From contig CAUYUJ010016144.1 of NCBI GenBank assembly GCA_963575745.1, positions 136,240 to 200,239 of the forward strand: a stretch of 64,000 nt of DNA, given 5' to 3'. The stretch comes from Prorocentrum cordatum. Its lineage: Eukaryota > Sar > Dinophyceae > Prorocentrales > Prorocentraceae. A model generated the notes under the pieces. The model was not told the origin of the DNA, did no database searches, and saw only the letters and a program-made list of their open reading frames with translations. Of this stretch, positions 32,110 to 40,517 are shown one piece after another (the stretch's first letter is position 1; the number at the start of each line of letters is the position of its first letter). Both the position numbers and the translations under genes were made by a program.

Positions 32110-32690
32110 GCGATCTGCAACAGGGCCACGAAGGGCAGCGATGGGGCCACGAAGGAATGGGGCCAGGAAGGGCAGCAGGGGGGCCAAGAAGGGTCGCAAC
32201 GGGGCCACGAAGGGCAGCGAAGGGGCCACGAAACGTTGCAACGGGGCCACGGAGGGCAGCAAGGGGGCCACGAAGGGCGGCAACGGGGCCACAAAGGGCA
32301 GCGAGGGGCCCACGAAGGTTTGCCACGGGGTCACGAACGGCAGCGAGGGGGCCACGAAGGCCTGCAACAGGACCACGGAGGGCAGCGAGGGGGCCACGAA
32401 GGGTTGCAACGGGGCCACGAAGGGTAGCGAAGGGGCCACGAAGGGCTGCAACGGGGCCACGAAGTGCAGTGAGGGGGCCACGAAGGGCTGCAATGGGGCC
32501 ACGAAAGGCAGCGAAGGGGCCACGAAGGGCTGCAAGGGGGCCACGAAGTGCAGCGAGGGGGCCACGAAGGGCTTCAACGGGGCCACGAAGGGCAGCTTGG
32601 TGGCCACGAAACGCTGCAACGGGGCCACGAAGGGCAGGGAGGGGGCATCCAAGGGCTGTGACGGAGCCACGACGGGCAGCGAGGTCCCGA
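32110..32690. repeat. 21-bp tandem repeat array, about 27 units
   Basis: Unit GGGGCCACGAAGGGCAGCGA plus one base, alternating with a GGGCTGCAAC variant, so a 42-bp higher-order period is visible. The 7-codon unit keeps frames open on both strands (GATKGSE/GATKGCN on plus, FVAPLQP on minus), but no flanking coding sequence or start context supports translation. Confidence 0.85.
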
Positions 32691-33176
32691 GTCCTAAGTA
32701 AACTGTGAGGGGGTCGTGGGCGTGAGCGCGACTCCTGGGTGCCTGAATGGCGGGAGCGCGGCGCTTGAGTAAATTGCGGGAAACTCCCACGCAAGAGCGC
32801 GATTCTTCAATAAATTGCAAGCAAGTCTCCAGCGAGATCGCGACTCCAGAGCGCCGAGAGAGCGATTCTTGTATAATTTGTAAGTAAGTCCCTAGTGAAA
32901 GCGCGATTCCTGAGCAAAGCGCGAGGAAGTCTCAGGCGAGAACGAGGGCCCTGGCTAAATTGTGAGGAAGTCTCAGGCGGGAGCAGTTGTTGTAACCCAG
33001 GGGCCAGGGGCGCAGTTTGACATGTGTGGTTATCCCGGTTTTTGTTGCTTATATGTAGTAGATCTATATAACAAGAAAATATGGGTGCGAGCCCCGGGGG
33101 AAGAACTCTGATGAAAAAAAACACTGGTTATTGGAGGAGGGGATCCATAAAAAGTGTTCTTCAATAGTGCGAGTTC

Positions 33177-33237
<61 letters not shown>

Positions 33238-33256
33238 GCAACAACAACAACAACAA

Positions 33257-33300
<44 letters not shown>

Positions 33301-33611
33301 ACAACAACAGTATCAATAACACTAACAATAATAATATCAACAACAACAACAACCACAACCACAACCACAACCACAACCACAACCACAACCACAACAACAA
33401 CAGCAGCAACAGCAGCAACAACAACAGCAACAACAGCAAAACAAAAACAACGGCAACAGCAACACCAACAATAGCAACAACACAAACAACAGCAGCAGCA
33501 GCAACAAAAACAACAACAGCAGCAACGTCAACAATGGCAGCAACCTCAGCAAGAGCAACAGCAACCGCAAGAGCAACAGCAACAACAAGAACAATTACAA
33601 TAAGAAAGAAT

Positions 33612-33705
33612 AAAACGAAGAGGAGGGGGAGGAGGAGGAGGAGGAGGAGGAGGAGGAGGAGGAGGAGGAGGAGGAGGAGGAGGAGGGGGAGGAGGAGCCA
33701 GCCGC
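33612..33705. repeat. (GAG)n microsatellite
   Basis: Nearly pure GGA repeat directly after the last (AAC)n core. A further short GAG run lies at 33935-33965. Confidence 0.9.
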
Positions 33706-34550
33706 CACCCGCCGCTCGCCGCAGCCTGAGCGGGCCCTCCCCCGCCCCCTCCCTCAGGGTCCTGGGAAGCGATGCCCACGGGCGGCCACTCTGGGACTGG
33801 CGCAACCCCAGGCGGAGCCAGCCGGCTGTGCCGTGGCGTCGCCCCTCTAACATAGATTGTTCAAATCAGCGTTGGCTTGCCGGCAGCCAGTGCCCACCCA
33901 GCCGATTGGGCTGCCAGCCACGCAGAACAGGGATAAGGAGGAGGAGGAGGAGGAGGAGGAGGACTTACGGCCTCCTCCCTTCCTCGCACCGCATGCCGAG
34001 CGTATAATATGTCCCCTTTCAGCCCTGCTTCCTCTACTTATCTCACGCGCCTGTAGTTTTACCCAACGACGCTCACCATGCCTAATTCGTTGCCCAATTA
34101 GCCTAAGTCGGCTTTGTGTTGCGTCTTATTGTCACCGAAAGATACAAGCACGGCATTCGAAGCCCGCCCAGCCTCTAAAGACGAGGAGGAGGAGAGATTC
34201 GAGGTTCGAGGTCCAAGGCTCGAGGTTCCAAGTTCGAGGCGTGTTTTTGTTTTTTCCGGGGCTGGGGGCAGGACCCCGGGGCGCCCTCGTTGCCTCGGCT
34301 GGGTCCGCCTCGAGATCTTGGCCGCAACGCAACCGTGGGCAAATCTGGAGGCCGCTTTGTGGTAGAATGAGAAAGAGGAGGAAGAGGAGGAGGAGAACCA
34401 GTGTAACCCAAGACGCATCAACGATGCTGTAATAAACCCTCCCTCCAAATTCTCTTTTCACAGGTCCCTACAAGAAGCGATGCTCATTGCGGGCAGTGCT
34501 CGACTGGAAGACAGCCGTTTGGGTATCCTCAGTCGCGCTGAAACACAATT
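33706..34550. other. No supported gene
   Basis: GC-rich 33706-33860 followed by unique sequence. GAGGTTCGAGG-type direct repeats at 34195-34235. No conserved frame. Confidence 0.4.
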
Positions 34551-34599
34551 CCTGGAACCTCAGCGCCGCGAATCGCCGTGACGGCTGCGGCCTGGCAAT

Positions 34600-35480
34600 C
34601 GTAAAGCGTGCCAGAACACCATTATGGGGATTTCAACACAGCGAACCAACGTAATTGTTGCATCCTGACAATCCTAGGTCGTGCCAGAACGCCATTCCTG
34701 GGAGTTCATCCATACGAACACTTGAAAACTGCTGCAAGCTGAAAACGAATCGCGGCGCGAAGACGAGAGCCACATCTTGAAAACCACCCGCGCTCCATCC
34801 GTGAAATGGTTGTAAGCTGTAAGACGAATGTGCGCGGCGCTAAAGCGAGAATCAAATGCTTGCCCTGAATATTCGGAACGGTTGTAGATGTTCCAGACGA
34901 ATGTGCGCGGTACGATGGGCAGAGCCACATGTTGGAAACCGCCCGCCCTCCATCCATGAAACTGCGGCAAATTTCAAGGCTAGGGGTCATAAATGGTGGG
35001 AAAGTATCTGGCGAAACGCCAGGCCCACCCTACTGGAACGTTTGGGGGAGCGACAGGGGTGAGTTCTTTATCAGGCAAAAGAATGGAGGAGGGGAAGGAG
35101 GAGGCGGAGGAGGAGGAGGAGGAGGGGAAGGAGGAGGACTTTCGCGCATAGGAGCGTAGTGTTCCACAAAGTGTCAAGCGCGAGCCCCGTTTTGAAAAGG
35201 CAGCGCTTTCCATCCGTGCAACTGACACACGCTTGAATATCGCAGTAAACGACTTGAAAGAGTATCAAGCGAGGGCCCCGCTTCCAAACGGAATCGCCGA
35301 CCATCCGTGTACCCGCTGCAGCCTGCTTAAGACGAGCGTGGAATATGCGCAGAGCTACGGCGAGAGCCACATCTTGCTTTCTATCCGTGCGACTGGTGGA
35401 AACATATGGACTAGGCTTGCGCGACTCCAGTACCACAGCCGCATTCTGAAAATCACCCAGCTTCAGGAGCATCCACTGTA
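34600..35480 (-). repeat. GCGCACATTCGTCT-type tandem repeat, reverse orientation, copy 3
   Basis: Reading the minus strand, units with GATGGAGGGCGG, AAGATGTGGCTCTCG and GCGCCGCGCACATTCGTCTT recur about every 80-90 bp between 34700 and 34990; looser units continue to 35470. A GAG microsatellite interrupts at 35085-35140. Confidence 0.6.
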
Positions 35481-35539
35481 AGCAGGTACTTGGCGGAACG
35501 CCCGGCCCGCCCTACCAACCAGTCTGGTGGCGCGGCGAT

Positions 35540-35800
35540 GATAGGGAGGAGGAGGAGGAGGAGGAGCAGGAGGAGGAGGAGGAGGAGGAAGGAGGAGGAG
35601 GAGGAGGAGGAGGACGGGGAGGAGGGGGAGGAGGGGGAGGAGGAAGGGAGGAGGAGGAGGAGGAGGCGGAGGCGGAGGAAGCGGAGGAGGCGGAGAGGAG
35701 GGGGAGGGGAGCAGGAGTAGGAGGAAGAGCGGAGGAAGAAAGAGGAAGGGGAAAAGATGGAGGAGGAAGGGGATAAGCTAAAGGAGGAGGGGGAGGAGGA
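35540..35800. repeat. (GAG)n purine tract
   Basis: GGA/GAG-rich with GGC steps. Apparent poly-Glu/Arg frames are artefacts. Confidence 0.85.
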
Positions 35801-36192
35801 GCGAGGTGGACAAGAGGAGTAGGGGGCGAAAGGACCTTCTCCCCCTCCCTCCCGATCCTGATTACGTGTCCCCGTTCGCGGCCACCTGAAAGGATCGGCG
35901 GATCACACTGCTGTGGAGGAGGGGGAGGAGGAATGGGTCAGCTCCATCTCGCGCGCGGGAACAGCAGCGGCCGCTGCGTTGGCCATGCACTCAGCATCCC
36001 ATGGCCTGCCCGCTGAAGCGGCGGCTGTGGATCGCGCAGCGAGCCTCTGCCTGATCGCGCGATCGGTCGAGCAGAACGAACGGTCGAGCAGAGACGTCTT
36101 GGCTTGTCGATCCGGCGCCGTCATACGGTCCATCGGATCGCGCGGCCGCGGATCGCGCTGCGAGGCGCAGTCGGGCCTGGACTCAGGCCACG

Positions 36193-37463
36193 GTGTCAGC
36201 TCCTGCGGGGCACGCGTGGGTGGCGACGCCGCGCCGCACCGCGGCCTGCTGCAAGTCCCCGCGCTGCGCGCTGGTGCAGCGGCGAGGCGGCAGTGTGAGC
36301 GCAGCGGCAACGGCCGCGTCGTCGTCAGATGCGGAGGCGCTGGCACGCGAGGCCGCCAAGAAGGAGCTTCTGGCCGCCATCGCGGCCTTCAGAGAAGTGC
36401 GAGCGCGCGACGGCACGGAGCGCGTGGACTTCGGTGTCCGCGGCGGCGAGCTCGACAAGAAGTCCCGGGCGCCGCGCAACCTGGCTGCCGACGGGGCCTT
36501 CTACCGCATCTCCGAAGACCTCGGGAAGGCGGCGGACCGCGTCTTTGCGTGCGTCGAGGAGGTGGCACCTTTGAACCCCTCTTCTAGAAGAAGAAAGATT
36601 TGCATAAACATAAACTTTATGCGCTCCGCACAGATTTCTTGGATCTGCGCTGGACCAACCTCCCTGGCGCGCGGAGCGCGCCAGAGGCGGCGCCAGCGCG
36701 GATCCAAGAAATCCGCGCGGAGCGCCAAAAATTTATGTTTATGCAATGCTTTCTTCTTCGATCTTCGCAGCCGTTCCGCCACTTCGGAACAGCATCCGGC
36801 GAGGACTGCCCCCTGCACGGGACGTGGAGGCTGCTGTTTACGACCGCCGCGGACGCCACCTTCTCGAGCAACTCGTCACGGGGCGACGCCGCGGTCTCCA
36901 ACGTCGTAGACGCCGTCGCGGGCACGGTAACGAACTGCATCGACTTCAGGGCAGAGGACGGGGAGAACCAGCATCCTGATCCCCCATCCCCACCTGGCCA
37001 TGGCATCTCAGCCCCTACCATCCCGCCACCCCGTTTGGGCATAGGCCCCTCGAAGCCCGAAGGAAACAGCATATCTCCCCATCTGGGGCGTCAAATCGGT
37101 CGGCGGGGCCCAGGCCACGCCAGTGGGGATAGAGGTCAGTGAAGCGATGCTCAGGAGGGGGACAGACCGCCCGCGCTCGAGTCCCTGCGCGTGCGCCTCA
37201 CCGCGGAGGCGGAGTCCGACACGCGCCTCGCCCTCACGTTCCGCTTCGTGAGGGCCCGCGTCACCCGCCTCTTCGGCCTGCCGCTCGGTGGAAGGCGGCT
37301 CACGCTCACCCTGCCGGTGCCCGGGCCGTTCGTGACGCGAATCATATCGTTCTTCACGCGGAGGCCGCCGCCGCGGCCGTATTTCGACGTGCTCTTCCTG
37401 GACGACACGCTGCGGGTGCACCGCACGGGGGAGGGCAACCTCTTCGTGCAGCAGCGCGCGTGA
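36193..37463 (+). CDS. Plastid lipid-associated protein / fibrillin, about three exons, 5' end uncertain
   Basis: Fibrillins are lipid-binding plastid proteins of plastoglobules and thylakoids. Exon 1 (to 36561) encodes a Ser/Ala/Arg-rich, transit-like region and an N-terminal helix (AKKELLAAIAAFREV). Exon 2 (from 36771) carries the family core LHGTWRLLFTTAADATFS and VVDAVAGTVTNCIDF. Exon 3 (from about 37160) continues ESLRVRLTAEAESD, PLGGRRLTLTLPVPG and the ending YFDVLFLDDTLRVHR..GNLFVQQ, then a stop at 37461. Intron 1 is GT-AG and in phase 0. Intron 2 (about 36963-37160) removes an in-frame TGA but lacks a clear GT donor. No ATG occurs in frame between the stop at 36052 and 36193 (a GTG), so the true start is in an unseen upstream exon. 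Confidence 0.75.
36562..36770 (+). mobile_element. Introner-like hairpin intron in the fibrillin gene
   Basis: The 209-bp GT-AG intron consists almost wholly of an inverted repeat. Arms 36587-36653 and 36692-36760 share GAAGAAGAAAG, TTGCATAAACATAAA and GATTTCTTGGATC.GCGCTGG at roughly 90% identity. The loop has its own small palindrome, GGCGCGCGGAGCGCGCC. The donor (GAG|GTGGCA) lies about 25 bp outside the left arm and the acceptor (CTTCGCAG) about 10 bp outside the right arm. Removal leaves the fibrillin frame open. Confidence 0.8.
36963..37160 (+). other. Probable second intron of the fibrillin gene
   Basis: Homology to fibrillins stops at CIDFRAEDG and resumes at PPALESLRV. The spacer ends lack GT; GGGGA occurs at both edges (GACGGGGA and GAGGGGGA), so the exact joint is ambiguous. 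Weak inverted similarity between its ends (CATCCCCACCTGGCCATGGC versus the complement of the right end, ATCCCCACTGGCGTGGCC) suggests a decayed hairpin. Confidence 0.45.
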
Positions 37464-37488
37464 TGCGCCCCGCGCCCGGCCCGGGCCC

Positions 37489-37869
37489 ATGCCGCTCCAG
37501 CTCGGGCGGGCTGGAGCGGAGCTCGCGGGCGAGCGGACTCGGCTGCAGATCCAGAGGGTCGGGGCAAACATTCGAAGAAGGAAAATAGGCACAGGCATGA
37601 AGTTTCGCAGCTCCGCGCAGATTCCTTGGATCGGCTCGGGGGATCCTCTGGCGGTGCCTCGGGCGCCGCCCTTGGCGCGCTCCGCGCGCCAGGGAGGGGG
37701 GGGGCCCAGCGCGGATCCAAAAAATCCGCGCGGAGCTCCGAAAGTTATGTTGATGCCGTTTTGCCTGTTCTTCTAAACACAGCTGATCTGCAACAAGAAT
37801 GTCTTCAGCGTCGTTGCAGTGACCACCGTCATCGCTGTCACCACAGCTGCTGTGATTGTCGCATGGTAA
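37489..37869 (+). CDS. Fragment of a tail-anchored membrane protein (SNARE-like?), split by a hairpin intron
   Basis: Exon 37489-37557 encodes a helix (MPLQLGRAGAELAGERTRLQ, then IQR); exon 37783-37869 encodes CNK followed by a single hydrophobic segment (VFSVVAVTTVIAVTTAAVIV) and stops directly after AW. Joining at GT 37558 and AG 37782 keeps phase 0. A helix followed by a C-terminal membrane anchor is the layout of SNAREs, but the piece is only about 51 residues and no upstream part is visible (the fibrillin stop is 26 bp away). It may be a gene remnant. Confidence 0.3.
37558..37782 (+). mobile_element. Introner-like hairpin element, third copy of the same family
   Basis: Arms around 37576-37640 and 37705-37775 share GCTCCGCGC.GATT..TTGGATC and match the arms at 36587 and 24220. 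The loop has GGCGCGCTCCGCGCGCC-like inverted sequence. About 225 bp between GT and AG. Confidence 0.65.
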
Positions 37870-38690
37870 GCTCACAGGTCCTAAGCCTTGATGCAGAGGG
37901 GAGGCTTATGGTTTCCATGCACGGGCCGCATCACCTTCAGTTGAAAAGTGCTCATCAAGCTTGCCATCGGTATCAATCCTGGGGATTACATTCTTGTCGT
38001 CACGCACCTAGCCCAGTGGATACCACGTGCCGAGACAATAACGTAGAGGCGAGAGTACCGGGGGGCAAATCTCAAAGATGCTATGAATTGGGTGTCCGTC
38101 TAGACTTGTGTGTGTGCGCGTTCGTGGTTGAAGCAATACCTACACGCACATCAGGAACGGGAGAAGCTCTCGTTGTGCTCACCGATCACAACATTGTAGC
38201 CCCGTTACGTGAAGCAAGATCCATGGCGGTGGTTTTGGGAAGTAACCTTGGGAGCACAGGTGCCCTCACCTTCAAAATAGTGTGAAGAAAGAAACGACTG
38301 ACACGTCAAGCTGCAAAAGATAACAGTGGTATCCGTGCCATGTCACCCCCACGATGTACACCATGCGAAGAGATGTGGGCGCATCACCCGCCAAGTGGGT
38401 CCCAGGCGAGAGCACGATTTGGAAAGGAGCGGCCCTCCCTCCGTGCAGTTGCTTGCTATCGCAGCAGGATCACAAGAGCCCAGGGGACTACCAGACGAGA
38501 TCCCAAACTCGCAGAGGGGCCGCCCTTCCAAGAAGCCAGATGCTGGAAGCCACCCGCCCTTCACGCCATTGAATTTCAGCAAGCCTCAGGCACTGACCAG
38601 ATTTTGAAGACGACCCCTAATCCAAACGTGTACCGACGAGTCTGGTGGAGCGACGGCGAAAACACACGCATGATGACGAATGGGGATGGG
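37870..38690. other. No supported gene; degenerate repeat units at 38390-38600
   Basis: Unique sequence to about 38380, then units of the GCGAGAGCACGATTTGGAAA / CCGTGCAGTTGC type related to the 0.9-kb repeat family. Confidence 0.4.
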
Positions 38691-38825
38691 GGATAAGAGG
38701 AGCAAGGGGTGGAGGAGAAGGAAGAGGAGGAGGAACATCAAGAGAAGGGGAAGGAGGGGGAGGAGGACGGGGACAAGGAAGAGGAGAAGGAAGGACGGGG
38801 AGGAGGAGGAGGCTGCAGAAGGAGT
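38690..38825. repeat. (GGA)n purine tract
   Basis: GGAGGA/GAGGAG-rich imperfect repeat. Confidence 0.8.
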
Positions 38826-39083
38826 ACGGCAGCTGCACGGCATGACCCTCCGCTCCCCCCCCCAGCGAGAGGGGGGGGACCCGCAGGCTGCCACCGAGCG
38901 TGCCGCGGAGCTCGTGGCCCAGAGCGATTGGTGGGAGCCCTGGCCCTCGCTCGGGGGAGGGGCGTGTCCGCCTCCTGCTTTGCTCCTCCACCCCGTCCTC
39001 CTCGACACCGCCCCTGCTCTCCTCCGCCCCACCTGGGCCTCCCAGATGGGGGTCCGAGCAGACGGGGTCGCAGGATTGCGGCA

Positions 39084-39105
39084 CATCGCCGATGCATCGG
39101 CGATG
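39084..39105. repeat. Perfect 22-bp palindrome within a GATGCATCGGCGATG cluster
   Basis: Two 11-base halves, CATCGCCGATG and CATCGGCGATG, are exact inverted complements. Related GCCGATGCATCGCCGA and CGATTCAGCGGTGAT steps follow to 39215. Confidence 0.8.
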
Positions 39106-39215
39106 CGGCTCGATGTGGTGCCCGGTGTTCTCCACGCCGACGGCGCCGATGCATCGCCGACGTCGCCGAAGCATCACCGATTCAGCGGTGATAGGTGCAT
39201 CTGCGATGCGCCGCG

Positions 39216-40517
39216 ATCCTCCGACCCCATCTACTCGGACCCCGTCTGCGAGTCCTTTAGCCCCTCCCTCCTCCAGGGGGGCGGTAGAGGGCAAGCAAGC
39301 GCAGCTGAGTAGCAGGTCACAGCGGGCGCAAGCGCACAAGATTACATCGACGGGACAGGGCGCCTCAGGCCGCCGCAGGCGAAGCCTCCTCTGTTCCTAT
39401 CAGGACATCGGAAGTGGAGGCAGATGTGCTAAGCAGCCAGACGCGGTGGATCTGATCAATTTTCTCTTTGACATCGGCGCCACGGGAACAATAATCACCG
39501 ACAACGGGCGCCAAGGAATACCACGTCCTGCCGCAACGTGCCAGCTTCATTATGGCCCACAATTGATTGGATATTGGCCCGCTTCGGTGCGAGAGGCAAT
39601 CATTTGTTTTTGGTGCCGACGTCACAAGTGGAACATCGTGGTGCTTCGCGTGTTATCAGCAGCCCGTCATCAGACAAGTTATTGGTGAACAGTGCTGAGA
39701 GGGCAGGTGGAGTAACACAGTTGAGCAGATAGCCTTCTGGAAGCCTTCCGGTCTCTCCTGAAGTTTACTCGGTATTTTTGTGGGTCCGTTCCATCTTAGG
39801 GCCATCCAAGAGAACGCTAGCCCCAAAAAAGGGAGGTCCAAATTAGCGTTGCCGTCGGGGGGTCGAAGACAAATCTCCACTCGGGGTCATGTTGGCGCTC
39901 TGTTGGAGCGCGTTCGTGGGGCCGTTGAGCCCTTCTTGGAGCCCTCTCCGGGCCTTTCTGGTGCCCTCTTGGGTCACATAGCTATCAGATCTGAACCCCT
40001 CTTACCAGGAGCACAAAGGCGAAAACCAAAATCGTTGTCTGAATTTGGTTGTCAATCCTGGTGTTGAGGCCACCTCGAGGGCCGCATGGTGGTGTTCTAA
40101 GGAGATCCTAGACCAGCCATTGCATGCCTGCGCGAAGATAGAAGCAACTTCGTATTACTTGGCCACTGTCGGATCCATCTGGTACAATACAGGGCGTTTT
40201 AACGCGACGCGGTCCAGAGTTGTGATCATGCTTCCGTAGGAGAATGATGTGTTGATGTGGAAGCCTGGTTGAAGTTCTGAACATTGTTCTCCCAGAAGTA
40301 TAGTGGCATTCGTTGATCTGCCACCGTTCAGATAGGACAGACACGTGTACGCTGTACTAACCATTTTGAACAGCGTTTTGAACGGCCAGCGGATTATGGA
40401 TTATGTCATCGACGGAGCAGCGTCCACACCCGACCGGCATCGTAACTATTATTCCGCATACTTTTTTGGTCGCACGCCGAAAACATGTCCGATGTCTTTT
40501 GGAGGAAGGGTGGCACA
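39216..40517. other. No supported gene
   Basis: Mostly unique sequence. A frame containing FDIGATGTIITDNGR (39470-39515) faintly resembles an aspartic-protease or integrase signature but has no supporting context. CTTGGAGCCCTCT-type units at 39900-39975. Confidence 0.4.

Larger units (their letters stand above)
29085..33600. repeat. Macro-tandem block: four modular units with (AAC)n cores
   Basis: (AAC)n cores at about 29195-29325, 30655-30860, 31590-31710 and 33175-33600 are followed in the first three cases by a conserved segment (GACTGTTCGCTCT.A or similar, then CCCAAACC.TCGATACCC and CCC.TTTGGG) and a GACGGGCGG.TCGGGCGG block. Each core is preceded by GTTGTTGTAA.CC.GGGGGC and ~45-bp GAGGAAGTCTCAGGCGGGAG-type units. 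The modules repeat in fixed order, so the block arose by tandem duplication of about 1-1.5 kb. It also holds a (GAG)n at 29090-29140 and a 73-bp poly(A) run. No gene seen. Confidence 0.7.

Noticed and set aside
39460-39520. FDIGATGTIITDNGR as a retroviral-type protease or integrase active site
   Set aside because: Only one weak motif, no neighbouring RT, RNase H or integrase sequence, and the frame is otherwise unremarkable.
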